Of a stretch of DNA of 64,000 nt, positions 42,961 through 51,925 are shown one piece after another (position 1 is the first letter of the stretch; every line of letters begins with the position of its first letter). The notes under the pieces were generated by a model. That model was not told the DNA's origin. It ran no database searches and was given only the letters and a program-made list of their open reading frames with translations. Made by a program: the position numbers and the translations under genes. The DNA is from Paraburkholderia caballeronis (lineage in GTDB: Bacteria; Pseudomonadota; Gammaproteobacteria; Burkholderiales; Burkholderiaceae), in NCBI RefSeq assembly GCF_900104845.1, contig NZ_FNSR01000002.1, forward strand, positions 2,232,001 to 2,296,000, in the 5' to 3' direction.

Positions 42961-44916
42961 TTACGAAGCCGCCCCGTCCGCAACCGGCTGCGGCGCACCG
43001 GACGTCACAGCCGGCACCAGCGCTTCGGCATTTTTCCCGGCGACCGCAACGACCGGCATCGCCCGCGCGGCCGTCTCCTCCGTCCCATCGATCAACGCAA
43101 CCAGCGTGTCATGATCGAGCACTTCGCATTCGAGCAGCCGCCGCGCGACCCGGTCGAGCGCCGCTCGCCGCTCGCTCAGCGTGCTCGCCACCCTCGCCCG
43201 CGCATCGTCCAGCAGCCGGCGCACCTCGTCGTCGATCCGTTGCGCCGTCTGCGGCCCGCAGCGCACGCTGTAGCCGGCCGGCACGAACGCGCCCGGCTGC
43301 CCGTCGCCGTCCGCGCAGGTGACGAGCCCGAGCCGCTCGCTCATCCCGTAACGCGCGACCATGTGCCAGGCCATCGCGGTCGCGCGCTCCAGGTCGTTCT
43401 CCGCGCCGGTCGACGCATCGCCGAACACCAGTTCCTCCGCCACCCGCCCGCCGAGCAGCGTATCGAGCCGGTCGAGCAGTTCGCTTCGCCGCAGCACGTA
43501 GCGATCCTCGGTCGGCACCTGCTGCGTATAACCGAGCGCCGCGACGCCGCGCGGAATGATCGACACCTTCTTCACCGGATCGCAGTTCGCGCGGCTCTGC
43601 GCGACGAGCGCATGGCCGGCTTCGTGATACGCGATCGTCAGTTTCTCCTGCTCGTTCATTACGCGGCTCTTGCGCTCGGCGCCGGCCATCGCGCAGTCGA
43701 TCGCCTCGTCGAAGTCGGCCATCGTGACCGCCGGCCGGTCCGCCTCGGCGGCGTGCAGCGCGGCTTCGTTCACGATGTTCGCAAGGTCCGCGCCGACGAA
43801 ACCCGGCGTGCGCGCGGCAAGTTCGGCCAGATCGACGTCCGGCGCGAGCTTCACGCGGCGCGTATGCACGTCGAGAATCTGGCGGCGGCCGGTCAGGTCG
43901 GGCCGGTCGATCACGATGTGCCGGTCGAAGCGGCCGGGACGCAGCAGCGCCGGATCGAGAATCTCCGGCCGGTTCGTGGCCGCAAGGATGATGACGCCGG
44001 TATTCGCCTGGAAGCCGTCCATCTCGACCAGCAACTGGTTCAGCGTCTGCTCGCGCTCGTCGTTGCCGGACAGCGGCGACGCGCCCCGCACCTTGCCGAG
44101 CGCGTCGAGTTCGTCGATGAACACGATGCACGGCGCTTTCTGCTGCGCCTGCTCGAACAGGTCGCGCACGCGCGCCGCGCCGACGCCGACGAACATCTCG
44201 ACGAACGCGGACCCGCTGACGGTGAAGAACGGCACGCCCGCCTCGCCGGCCACGGCCTTCGCGAGCAGCGTCTTGCCGGTGCCGGGCGCGCCGACGATCA
44301 GCGCGCCTTTCGGGATCTTGCCGCCGAGCCGCCGGTAGCGTTCGGGATGGCACAGGAACGACACGAGTTGCTGAAGCTCGGCTTTCGCCTCGTCGATGCC
44401 GGCGATGTCGTCGAAGGTGGTGCCGGTCTCCTTCTGCATGTACACGCGCGGCTTGCTCTTGCCGATGCCGGTATAGTCGCGCGCGCCGCCGCCGCGCCGC
44501 ATCATGAAGCCCCACAGCAGGCCGAACACGAGAAGCGGCGCGAGCCAGCCGAGCAAGGAGTCCGACCAGCCGCCGTCGGTCGCGCCGCGATAGCGGACGC
44601 CGGCCGCCGTGAGCCGCGCGGCCAGGCCGTCGTCCGCGACGCGCAGCGTCGTGAAGCGGTACGGCGCGCCCTCGGCCGAGATCGCGGCCGCGTCGGACGC
44701 CGGCAGCAAGCCGTGCGCGTCGGACGAACGCAGCCCGCCGGTGATTAGCGTCGGGCTGATCGTCAGGTCGTCGATCTGGCGTTCGTCGAGCAGTTTCTGG
44801 AAATCGCTGTACGCAATCTGCGGCGTCGACGACCTGAGCGACAGCAACTGCAGTCCGATGATCAGCGCGAGGCTCGCGAACAGCACGATTCCGGTCAGGT
44901 CCAGCTTCTTGTCCAT
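42961..44916 (-). CDS. ftsH: FtsH-like membrane AAA+ zinc metalloprotease
   Basis: A 651-residue inner-membrane protease. Two transmembrane segments (about 8-27 and 121-140) enclose a small periplasmic domain. The AAA domain has Walker A GAPGTGKT (209-216), Walker B IVFIDE (264-269) and the second region of homology [19 protein letters not shown] (about 313-331). The zinc site is HEAGH (431-435). It degrades unfolded or regulatory membrane proteins as a hexamer. Compared with housekeeping FtsH the periplasmic part diverges, so this is probably a second copy. It follows the UspA gene 44969-45826 by 52 bp and likely shares its ANR/FNR-type promoter. A related FtsH-like gene occurs in the Burkholderia low-oxygen locus (from memory). 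Confidence 0.92.
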   Translation of the reverse strand: MDKKLDLTGIVLFASLALIIGLQLLSLRSSTPQIAYSDFQKLLDERQIDDLTISPTLITGGLRSSDAHGLLPASDAAAISAEGAPYRFTTLRVADDGLAARLTAAGVRYRGATDGGWSDSLLGWLAPLLVFGLLWGFMMRRGGGARDYTGIGKSKPRVYMQKETGTTFDDIAGIDEAKAELQQLVSFLCHPERYRRLGGKIPKGALIVGAPGTGKTLLAKAVAGEAGVPFFTVSGSAFVEMFVGVGAARVRDLFEQAQQKAPCIVFIDELDALGKVRGASPLSGNDEREQTLNQLLVEMDGFQANTGVIILAATNRPEILDPALLRPGRFDRHIVIDRPDLTGRRQILDVHTRRVKLAPDVDLAELAARTPGFVGADLANIVNEAALHAAEADRPAVTMADFDEAIDCAMAGAERKSRVMNEQEKLTIAYHEAGHALVAQSRANCDPVKKVSIIPRGVAALGYTQQVPTEDRYVLRRSELLDRLDTLLGGRVAEELVFGDASTGAENDLERATAMAWHMVARYGMSERLGLVTCADGDGQPGAFVPAGYSVRCGPQTAQRIDDEVRRLLDDARARVASTLSERRAALDRVARRLLECEVLDHDTLVALIDGTEETAARAMPVVAVAGKNAEALVPAVTSGAPQPVADGAAS

Positions 44917-44968
44917 CGCGATGGCGCTCCTCGTTGCCGTTCGTCGTTGGGGAAAAGGTCCGCCGCGA

Positions 44969-45826
44969 TCAACGGCGGGACGCTGCGGGCGTGGCGCGCG
45001 GCACGATCAGCAGCGGCAGCGGACTGCGCCGCGCGATCTGCGCGGCGACGCTCGCGAACCGCCAGCGCGCGCCCGGATGGCCGCCGTGCGTGCCGACCAC
45101 CAGCAGATCCGCGCGCCATTGCAGCGCGGCCTGCACGATGGCGTGCGCGACGTCGTCGCCGGTATGTTCGGCCGGCAGCACGACCGCGTCGTAATCCGCC
45201 GGATGCGCGCCCGCCTGCGGCTCGCACGCGACGTAGCCGACCCGCACCGCGGTCCCCGGCGCGACGATCCGCGCGACTTCGCGGACCGCATCGGCCGACG
45301 CGTCGCTGCCGTCGCTCGCGACGAACACGCGCTGCGGCGGCGTGCGGCTCGCGCCGCCGACCGGCGCGCGCGGCAGCACGAGCACCGGGCAGCCGGCCGC
45401 GTCCGCGAGCGGCGCGGCGCCGTCCGGGCCGCCGATCAGCAACCGCGTATTCCAGCGGCGCGCGGCGTGGGCCAGCGCGACGGTCTGCGGCGCGCCGTCG
45501 GGTTCCGCGCCGAGCAGTTCCATGTCCACGTCGAGGCCGCGCGCTTCGAGCGCGTCGCGCGCGGTCTCCAACGCGGCGATCAGCAATGCGGTGCCGCACA
45601 GGCCGTCCCGCGGCCGGTGCGGGGTCGCGTCCGACGGCATCGGCCGGCCGGCCAGCGCGGCGACGCGCACGCGCGCCGCGTTGCCCCCATCGGCCGCGAT
45701 GCCCGCCCAGCCCGCCGCGCATTCGACCAGCGGCGCGAGTCCGGTCACGTCGTCGATCACCGCGAACACGCGCGGATACGGCGGCGTGCGATGCGTGCGA
45801 GAAACAGTCATGGCCTCGGGATTCAT
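44969..45826 (-). CDS. Universal stress protein, tandem UspA-like domains
   Basis: A 285-residue protein with a degenerate N-terminal UspA half (RVFAVIDDVTGLAPLVE) and a canonical C-terminal half (RVFVASDGSDASADAV near 165, GTHGGHPGARWRFASVAAQIA near 250, PLLIVPRA). The ATG at 45826 (MNPEAM) is chosen because GGAG lies eight bases upstream; Met at 45811 has poor spacing. It heads a unit with the FtsH-like gene. A perfect ANR/FNR-type box TTGAT-N4-ATCAA at 45926 is centred 106 bp upstream. It probably supports protein or energy homeostasis in anoxia together with FtsH. Confidence 0.88.
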   Translation of the reverse strand: MNPEAMTVSRTHRTPPYPRVFAVIDDVTGLAPLVECAAGWAGIAADGGNAARVRVAALAGRPMPSDATPHRPRDGLCGTALLIAALETARDALEARGLDVDMELLGAEPDGAPQTVALAHAARRWNTRLLIGGPDGAAPLADAAGCPVLVLPRAPVGGASRTPPQRVFVASDGSDASADAVREVARIVAPGTAVRVGYVACEPQAGAHPADYDAVVLPAEHTGDDVAHAIVQAALQWRADLLVVGTHGGHPGARWRFASVAAQIARRSPLPLLIVPRATPAASRR

Positions 45827-45925
45827 CTGGCGGCTCCGGTGGACCTGCGGAGAAATCGCGGCGCGCCGCGCGTGGCGGACACGCCGATCCGTTCCGTCAG
45901 CATCGCTCACGACCTTGCTCCGGGC

Positions 45926-45939
45926 TTGATGTCGATCAA
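45926..45939 (-). promoter_or_regulatory. ANR/FNR-type box, exact consensus, upstream of usp-ftsH
   Basis: TTGAT GTCG ATCAA matches the FNR/ANR consensus perfectly. It lies between the hsp20 3' end region and the usp gene start at 45826. Confidence 0.75.
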
Positions 45940-46008
45940 GCGTGTTTCGATCGCCGGCCGTCGTGCCTCGGTCGGCCGCATCGGTTCCACGATGCATCGC
46001 GCTTGCCC

Positions 46009-46040
46009 AAAAAAACGGCGCAGGCTGTTGCGCTGCGCCG
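46009..46040 (-). terminator. Rho-independent terminator of hsp20
   Basis: On the minus strand CGGCGCAG pairs with CTGCGCCG and is followed by a run of seven T residues (the A-run at 46009-46015 on the plus strand). It lies 66 bp past the hsp20 stop. Confidence 0.72.
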
Positions 46041-46105
46041 TGTGCGCCGTGGCCGGCCGTGTCGCGGCGAGCGGCCCTGCGCGCCGCGACACGCCTCGGC
46101 TGGCG

Positions 46106-46549
46106 TTAACCGATCGTCAGCCGCTTCTGCTCGGCCGGCGCTTTTTTCGGCAGCGTCAGCGACAGCACGCCGTCGTTGTACTGCGCGGTGGCGGCCGCCT
46201 GATCGACGTCCGTCGCCAGCGAGAACACGCGGCTGAACGCGCCGCTGTAGCGTTCGCGGCGCAGCACCCGCTCGCCCTCCTTCTTCTCCTCGTTGCGCTC
46301 GACCTTCGCGCGGATCGACACGACATTGCCGTCGATCTGCACGTCGATGTTTTCCTTCGCGACGCCCGGCAGTTCGGCCTTCACCGTGTACGCGCCGTCG
46401 TTCTCGGTCACGTCGATCCGGATCGACGCGAGCGGATTCTCGTCGCCGCCCGCGCCGCCTGGACCGCCGCGCAGCGGCCGAAACAGCCCGTTGAAAAGAT
46501 CCGATACCGGGTCGATCGAGAACGGGTCATACCGCGTCAGATTGCTCAT
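46106..46549 (-). CDS. Small heat-shock protein, Hsp20/alpha-crystallin
   Basis: A 147-residue cytoplasmic holdase chaperone. The alpha-crystallin domain spans about residues 45-135 (IRIDVTENDGAYTVKAELPGVAKENIDVQI read in parts), with GVLSLTLPKK before the C-terminus. The conserved ERYSGAFSRVFSL block is present. A strong AGGAGGA precedes the ATG at 46549. Upstream, TTGAC-N4-CTCAA at 46670-46683 is a one-mismatch ANR/FNR-type box, and a TACATT -10-like hexamer follows 22 bp from it. A divergent UspA gene lies across a 388-bp shared region. Function: keeps proteins soluble during oxygen starvation or heat. Confidence 0.93.
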   Translation of the reverse strand: MSNLTRYDPFSIDPVSDLFNGLFRPLRGGPGGAGGDENPLASIRIDVTENDGAYTVKAELPGVAKENIDVQIDGNVVSIRAKVERNEEKKEGERVLRRERYSGAFSRVFSLATDVDQAAATAQYNDGVLSLTLPKKAPAEQKRLTIG

Positions 46550-46669
46550 TGCGATTCCTCCTGGAAGAAGCGTCCGCGCCGCGCGCGGACGGAACGATCA
46601 GCGCCGCCCGACGATCCGTTCGCCGGACGGCCACCGCGTTCAATGTAGAAAGCGTCTTGTCGTGCCCGA

Positions 46670-46683
46670 TTGACCTGACTCAA
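46670..46683 (-). promoter_or_regulatory. ANR/FNR-type box (one mismatch) upstream of hsp20
   Basis: TTGAC CTGA CTCAA. On the minus strand TACATT at 46647-46642 lies 22 bp beyond the box, the geometry of a class II FNR promoter. Confidence 0.6.
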
Positions 46684-46827
46684 ACGGCTCGCATCGCGGA
46701 CTCGCTGTGCCGCGCGGCCGACCGTCGTCGTCCGTGATCGTTGACGATCGCCGGCACGACGCTCGCCTGCGCGCCGCGACGGGCTGGTGCGCGAGAACGT
46801 TGCCGGCGCGCCGCCACCGCCGCTCTG

Positions 46828-46841
46828 TTGATTTGCATCAA
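46828..46841 (+). promoter_or_regulatory. ANR/FNR-type box, exact consensus, upstream of tandem UspA gene
   Basis: TTGAT TTGC ATCAA matches the consensus exactly, 96 bp before the ATG at 46938. A TAGACT hexamer at 46863-46868 is at -10-like spacing. Confidence 0.75.
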
Positions 46842-46937
46842 GCGTGCGGCCGACGTCATTTCTAGACTCGAAGCACCCCGACGCCTGGCCGCGGTGCGGA
46901 TGCACCCGCGGCATCACCGACCAATGGAGACTTCGCG

Positions 46938-47777
46938 ATGAGCTACAAGACCCTGCTGGTCCACCTCGATGCGAGCGCGCGCTCGCGCGTTCGCCTGTCG
47001 ATCGCGCTGCGGCTCGCGCGCACGTTCGGCTCGCATCTCGACGGCCTGTTCGCGACGTTCTCGCCCGACCCGCGCGGCTTCTACGTGATGGCCGGCACCG
47101 CCGACTATTTCGAGCAGCACCGCCAGCTGCACGATGAACACCGCGACGCGATCGAGCGGCTGTTCCGCGCCGAACTCGCGCAGAGCCAGGTGCCGGGCAA
47201 CTGGCGCGACGCGTCGGACGATCCGGTCGAGCATGTCGTGCAGCACGCGCGCGCGGCGGACCTCGTGATCGTCGGCCAGAGCGATCCCGGCGATCCGGAG
47301 GCGTATGTCGCCGAGCGTTTTCCGGAGACGGTCGTGATGTCGGCCGGCACGCCGGTGCTCGTCGTGCCGAACGAGGGCGAGTTCGCGACGGTCGGCGAGC
47401 GCGTGCTGATCGGCTGGAACGGCAGCCGCGAATCGGCGCGCGCGCTGCACGACGCGATGCCGCTGCTCGCGCGCGCCGCGCGGGTGACGATCGCGGGCGT
47501 GTCCGGCGCGGTGGAGGCGCCGCATGCGGCGATGTCGTGCGACGACGTCGCCGCCGCGCTCGCGCGGCATCGCGTGACGAACCTCGACCTGGTGGAGTTC
47601 GGCCGGAACCTGGACGAGACAGCCGGCGACGCGCTGCTCTCGTATGCGACGCGCGGCGGCTACGACCTGATCGTGACCGGCGCGTACGGCCACACGCGCT
47701 GGCAGGAAATGGTGCTGGGCGGCGCGACGCAGACGATGTTCGACCTGATGACCGTGCCGGTGTTGATGTCGCATTAG
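46938..47777 (+). CDS. Universal stress protein, tandem UspA domains
   Basis: A 279-residue protein with two UspA domains. It starts MSYKTLLVHLDASARSRVRL and carries VLIGWNGSRESARALHDAMP at the second domain and the nucleotide-binding motif TGAYGHTRWQEMVLGGATQ. It is a full-length paralogue of the product of 606-1442, differing mainly in the middle. It is transcribed alone, divergent from hsp20, behind the exact-consensus ANR/FNR-type box at 46828. The likely role is survival during oxygen or energy limitation. The next gene begins 420 bp downstream. Confidence 0.92.
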   Translation: MSYKTLLVHLDASARSRVRLSIALRLARTFGSHLDGLFATFSPDPRGFYVMAGTADYFEQHRQLHDEHRDAIERLFRAELAQSQVPGNWRDASDDPVEHVVQHARAADLVIVGQSDPGDPEAYVAERFPETVVMSAGTPVLVVPNEGEFATVGERVLIGWNGSRESARALHDAMPLLARAARVTIAGVSGAVEAPHAAMSCDDVAAALARHRVTNLDLVEFGRNLDETAGDALLSYATRGGYDLIVTGAYGHTRWQEMVLGGATQTMFDLMTVPVLMSH

Positions 47778-48197
47778 AAACGCCGCCGCATGCGGACGAA
47801 CCGGACCGGCGAGTCGAATCGACGTGCGGGCTTGTTCCGTTAATCCCTTTTAATCGGGAAAAAATCGGGAAAAAACGCCGACTCGTCTTGCCGATAGTCG
47901 AATAACAAATCAATTCATATTCCCTTGATTAATCCAGACCGTCGCGCGTTGGCGCACCTGCCCCGCCCATGCCCGCCTCTCGCGCGCGGTCGGGCCGCGC
48001 GGCATATCCGGCCTGCCTGCCAATTTCGTCCGGTCGGCGTCTTATGATTCCCGGGCGCCCAAGTCTCGCAATGAAGCGACGGCGTCGCGAAAAAACGTCC
48101 GGACGCCACGACAGACGACCACGCGCAACCCCGCATCCGCATGCCGAAGCGAAGCAGTGAACGAAGGTTCGCGCGAGATGCGCCCGACGGGTCAGCA
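47778..48197. other. Intergenic region upstream of the fused exporter operon
   Basis: A 420-bp gap. ATCGGGAAAAA occurs twice in tandem near 47856-47877. An inverted repeat AATCAA-N11-TTGATT (47908-47913 and 47925-47930) sits in an AT-rich patch that could be the operon promoter. It does not have the 4-bp spacing of the ANR/FNR boxes. Nothing else was recognised. Confidence 0.45.
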
Positions 48198-49196
48198 ATG
48201 AAGAAAACCATGAAGAAAAAGCACGTTTGGACGATCGCCGCGATCGTGGCCGTTGCCTTGATCGCCATCGGCATCGGCTGGGAAATCAGCCGTAGCCGCG
48301 CGCCGCGCGACGACCTCGCGCACGCGAACGGGCGGCTCGAAATGGCGCGCGTGGACGTCGCCGTCAAATACGCGGGACGGGTGATCGACCTGCCGGTTCG
48401 CGAAGGCGACCTGCTGACGGCCGATGCGGTCATCGCGCGCGAGGACGACGCCGAGCTTCAGGCGCAACGCAGCTCCGCGCAGGCGGCCCGGACGCGCGCC
48501 GCCGATGCCGCGACCCGCGCGCAGGCCGACATCGACGCGAGCGGCGCACGCGAAAAACGCGCGCGGCTCGACTGGACCGAATCGTCGAAGCTGTTCGCCG
48601 ACGGCCAGGTGTCGGCGGTCGAGCTTCAGCGTTATCGCTTCGCGCTCGACGGCGCGCTGGCGACGCAGAACGCCGCGCGCGCCGCGCTCGACGAAGCGCG
48701 CGCGGCGGTCGCGCAGGCCGACGCCGAGGTCGCGCGGATCGACGCGGTGCTCGCGGAAATGACGATCCGCGCGCCGATAGCCGGCCGCGTCGAATACCGC
48801 GTGATCGAAACCGGCGCGGTGCTGCCGGCGGGCGGGCGCGTCGCGACGATGCTCAATCCCGAGGACATCTACTTCACGCTGTTCCTGCCCGGCCCGCAGG
48901 CCGGCAAGCTGGCGATCGACGCGGACGCGCGCATCGTGCTCGACGCGTTCCCGGACGAGCCGATCGACGCGCGCATCGGCTACGTGTCGAGCGACGCGCA
49001 GTTCACGCCGAAATACGTCGAGACCGGCAACGAGCGTGCGAAGCTGATGTACCGGATCAAGCTGCAACTGCCGCCCGACGCTGCGCGCCGTCTCGCGCCG
49101 CGGCTCAAGGCGGGCATGACCGGCGAAGGTTACGTCCGGCTCGACTCGTCGCGGCCGTGGCCGCCCGAACTCGCGCTGCGCGGAGACGCGCGATGA
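48198..49196 (+). CDS. HlyD-family periplasmic adaptor (YhiI-like)
   Basis: A 332-residue membrane-fusion protein. The N-terminal helix IAAIVAVALIAIGIGW anchors it; the lipoyl halves flank a coiled coil (about 75-190) rich in Ala, Arg and Glu. The return strand is MTIRAPIAGRVEYRVIETGAVLPAGG (in two parts). The C-terminal ISFVSPQAEFTPKYVET-like block appears as YVSSDAQFTPKYVET, typical of the YbhG/YhiI branch. It is a paralogue of 41186-42190. The ATG at 48198 follows GTCAGCA without a strong ribosome site. Its stop overlaps the start of the large ATPase-permease gene (ATGA), marking an operon of adaptor, RbbA-like, YhhJ-like and outer-membrane factor. Confidence 0.9.
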   Translation: MKKTMKKKHVWTIAAIVAVALIAIGIGWEISRSRAPRDDLAHANGRLEMARVDVAVKYAGRVIDLPVREGDLLTADAVIAREDDAELQAQRSSAQAARTRAADAATRAQADIDASGAREKRARLDWTESSKLFADGQVSAVELQRYRFALDGALATQNAARAALDEARAAVAQADAEVARIDAVLAEMTIRAPIAGRVEYRVIETGAVLPAGGRVATMLNPEDIYFTLFLPGPQAGKLAIDADARIVLDAFPDEPIDARIGYVSSDAQFTPKYVETGNERAKLMYRIKLQLPPDAARRLAPRLKAGMTGEGYVRLDSSRPWPPELALRGDAR

Positions 49197-51922
49197 CGGA
49201 CGACGACGCGATCCGCGTCACGGACGTGACGCATCGCTACGGTTCGATCCTCGCGCTCGACGCCGTGTCGCTGACGCTGCCGTCCCGCACGACGATCGGG
49301 CTGATCGGCCCGGACGGCGTCGGCAAATCGACGCTGCTCGGCCTGCTGGCCGGCGTGAAGCGCATCCAGCACGGCGAGTTGTCGGTGCTTGGCGCGAACC
49401 TGCGCGTGCGCGCCGAACGCGAAGCAAGGCTGCCGCGCATCGCGTTCATGCCGCAGGGGCTCGGCCGCAACCTGTATCCGACGCTGTCGGTCTACGAAAA
49501 CGTCGATTTTTTCGGCCGCCTGTTCGGTTTCGACGCGAACGCGCGCGCGATGCGCATCCGCCGCCTGCTCGACGCGACCGGCCTCGCGCCGTTTCCGGAC
49601 CGCCCGGCCGGCAAGCTGTCCGGCGGGATGAAGCAGAAGCTCGGGCTGTGCTGCGCGCTGGTGCGCGACCCGGACCTGCTGATCCTCGACGAGCCGACCA
49701 CCGGCGTCGATCCGCTGTCGCGCCGCCAGTTCTGGACGCTCGTCGACGCGCTGCGCGCGGAGCGCGCCGGCATGACCGTGATCGTCGCGACCGCGTACAT
49801 GGACGAGGCGCAGCGTTTCGAGCATCTGGTCGCGATGGACGGCGGCCGCGTGCTCGTGAACGACCGCACGGCGGCCGTGCTCGCGCGCGCCGGCACGCAC
49901 GATCTCGAACAGGCGTACGTGTCGCTGCTGCCGCCCGCGCGGCGCGGCTCGACCGAGCCGCTCGTGATTCCGCCGTATACGCGCGACGACGGCCCCGCCG
50001 CGATCGAGGCCGAAGGGCTGACGCGCCGCTTCGGCGACTTCGTCGCGGTCGATCACGTGAGTTTCCGGATCGGGCGCGGCGAGATCTTCGGCTTCCTCGG
50101 CTCGAACGGCTGCGGCAAGACGACGACGATGAAGATGCTGACCGGCCTGCTCGACGCGACGAGCGGCGCCGCGACACTGCTCGGCAAGCCCGTCGACGCA
50201 GCCGACATGAACACGCGGATGAAGGTCGGCTACATGTCGCAGTCGTTCTCGCTGTACGAGGAACTGACCGTGCGGCAGAACCTCGACCTGCACGCGCGGC
50301 TGTTCCGGCTGGAGGGCGAAGCCGCGCACGCCGCGGTCGAGCGGTCGCTGACCGGCTTCGAACTGGAGCCGTATGCGCACGAGCAGCCCGCGTCGCTGTC
50401 GCTCGGCATCCGGCAGCGGCTGCAGCTCGCCGCCGCGTGCCTGCACGGCCCCGAGGTGCTGATCCTCGACGAGCCGACGTCGGGCGTCGATCCCGGCGCG
50501 CGCGACATGTTCTGGCGTCACCTGATTCATCTGTCGCGCGACGGGCGCGTGACGATCTTCATCTCGACGCACTTCATGAACGAGGCCGCGCGCTGCGACC
50601 GGATCTCGTTCATGCATCGCGGGCGCGTGCTCGCGGTCGGCAGCCCCGACGAACTGCGCGCGCAGCAGCACGCGGATACGCTCGAAGACGCGTTCGTCGC
50701 GTGTCTCGAAGCGGTGCTGGAAACCAACGCTCCAGCCAACGCGCCGCCCGGGTCCGAGCCGCCGCCGGCCGCAACGACGACGCCCGGAGCCGCATCCACC
50801 GGCGCGCTGTCGCGCATCTGGGCGTTCGCGCTGCGCGAGTCGGTCGAACTGGCGCGCGACCGGCTGCGGCTCGCGTTCGCGCTGCTCGGCCCGGTGGTGC
50901 TGCTGTTCGCCGCGTCGTTGAGCGTGTCGTTCGACGTCGAGAACGTGCGCTTCGCGGCGCTCGACCGCGACCGCACGCTCGCGAGCCGCGACGTGATCGA
51001 GCAGTTCGCCGGCTCGCGCTACTTCGTGCCGACCCGCGACGCGCTCGGCGACAACGACGCGCGCCATCGTCTGCAGGCATCGCAGGTGCAACTGGTCGTC
51101 GAGATTCCGCCGGACTTCGGCCGCGACCTGCTGGCCGGCCGCCGGCCCGAACTGTCGTTCTACATCGACGGCTCCAGCCCGTTTCCCGGCGCGACGATCA
51201 GCACCTACGTGAACGCGGTGCTGCTCGACTACGCGCAGAAGCAGATGCGCGCCGACGGCGTCGCGCCGGCCGCGCTGCCGATGTCGATCGAGACGCGCTT
51301 CGTGTACAACGAGCAGTTCCGCAGCATCTACGCGATCACGCCCGGCACGATCATGCTCGCGCTGATCCTGATCCCGACGATGCTGACCGCGCTCGGCGTC
51401 GTGCGCGAGAAGGAGATGGGCTCGATCACGAACCTGTATGCGTCGCCGGCGCGGGTCGGCGAATACCTGATCGGCAAGCAGTTGCCGTACGTCGTGCTCG
51501 CGATGGTCAGTTACCTGCTGTTGGTCGCGCTCGCGATCACGGTGCTCGGCGTGCCGCTGAAGGGCTCGTTCGCCGCGCTGTCGATCGGCGCGCTGCTGTT
51601 CGTGTTCGCGGCGACCGGGCTCGGCCTGCTGATCTCGACGTTCGTGCGCTCGCAGGTGGCCGCGATCTTCGGCACCGCGATCCTGTGCCTGATCCCGTCG
51701 GTGAACTTTTCCGGGCTGCTGTATCCGGTGTCGACGCTGACCGGCAGCAGCTACTGGGTCGGCCTCGGTTTTCCGTCGTCGTGGTTCCAGCTGGTGAGCC
51801 TCGGCAGCTTCACGAAGGGGCTCGGCGCGGCGAGCTTCGGCGCGATGTACGCGGCGCTGGCCGGCTTCGCGCTCGTGTATCTGGCGGGCGCGTGCTGCCT
51901 GTTGCCGAAACAGGAGGCGTAG
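49193..51922 (+). CDS. Fused dual-ATPase/permease ABC protein (RbbA/YhiH-like)
   Basis: A 909-residue protein with two ABC ATPase domains followed by an ABC-2 permease. Domain 1 has Walker A GPDGVGKS (39-46), signature LSGGMKQKLGLC and Walker B LLILDEPTTGVDP. Domain 2 has Walker A GSNGCGKT (near 302) and a deviating signature LSLGIRQRLQLAA. The permease (about 545-909) has the periplasmic insert and VVREKEMGSITNLYASPARV. Size and order match E. coli RbbA (911 residues), named for ribosome association but also seen as an ABC exporter. It forms a unit with a YhhJ-like permease and a YhiI-like adaptor. The fused form contrasts with the split ATPases of the operon at 37-42 kb. Confidence 0.92.
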   Translation: MTDDDAIRVTDVTHRYGSILALDAVSLTLPSRTTIGLIGPDGVGKSTLLGLLAGVKRIQHGELSVLGANLRVRAEREARLPRIAFMPQGLGRNLYPTLSVYENVDFFGRLFGFDANARAMRIRRLLDATGLAPFPDRPAGKLSGGMKQKLGLCCALVRDPDLLILDEPTTGVDPLSRRQFWTLVDALRAERAGMTVIVATAYMDEAQRFEHLVAMDGGRVLVNDRTAAVLARAGTHDLEQAYVSLLPPARRGSTEPLVIPPYTRDDGPAAIEAEGLTRRFGDFVAVDHVSFRIGRGEIFGFLGSNGCGKTTTMKMLTGLLDATSGAATLLGKPVDAADMNTRMKVGYMSQSFSLYEELTVRQNLDLHARLFRLEGEAAHAAVERSLTGFELEPYAHEQPASLSLGIRQRLQLAAACLHGPEVLILDEPTSGVDPGARDMFWRHLIHLSRDGRVTIFISTHFMNEAARCDRISFMHRGRVLAVGSPDELRAQQHADTLEDAFVACLEAVLETNAPANAPPGSEPPPAATTTPGAASTGALSRIWAFALRESVELARDRLRLAFALLGPVVLLFAASLSVSFDVENVRFAALDRDRTLASRDVIEQFAGSRYFVPTRDALGDNDARHRLQASQVQLVVEIPPDFGRDLLAGRRPELSFYIDGSSPFPGATISTYVNAVLLDYAQKQMRADGVAPAALPMSIETRFVYNEQFRSIYAITPGTIMLALILIPTMLTALGVVREKEMGSITNLYASPARVGEYLIGKQLPYVVLAMVSYLLLVALAITVLGVPLKGSFAALSIGALLFVFAATGLGLLISTFVRSQVAAIFGTAILCLIPSVNFSGLLYPVSTLTGSSYWVGLGFPSSWFQLVSLGSFTKGLGAASFGAMYAALAGFALVYLAGACCLLPKQEA

Positions 51923-51925
51923 CCG

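Larger units (their letters stand above)
46550..46937. other. Divergent control region, hsp20 / tandem UspA
   Basis: A 388-bp gap carrying two ANR/FNR-type boxes, one for each direction (46670-46683 and 46828-46841), each with a -10-like hexamer at about 21-23 bp. No coding sequence or RNA was recognised. Confidence 0.6.

Noticed and set aside
42889..44748. Long plus-strand frame opposite the ftsH-like gene
   Set aside because: The minus strand has all AAA and HEAGH motifs; the plus frame is a compositional shadow.
47908..47930. AATCAA-N11-TTGATT as an FNR-type site for the fused exporter operon
   Set aside because: Half sites point outward and the spacing is 11 instead of 4; kept only as an unassigned inverted repeat.
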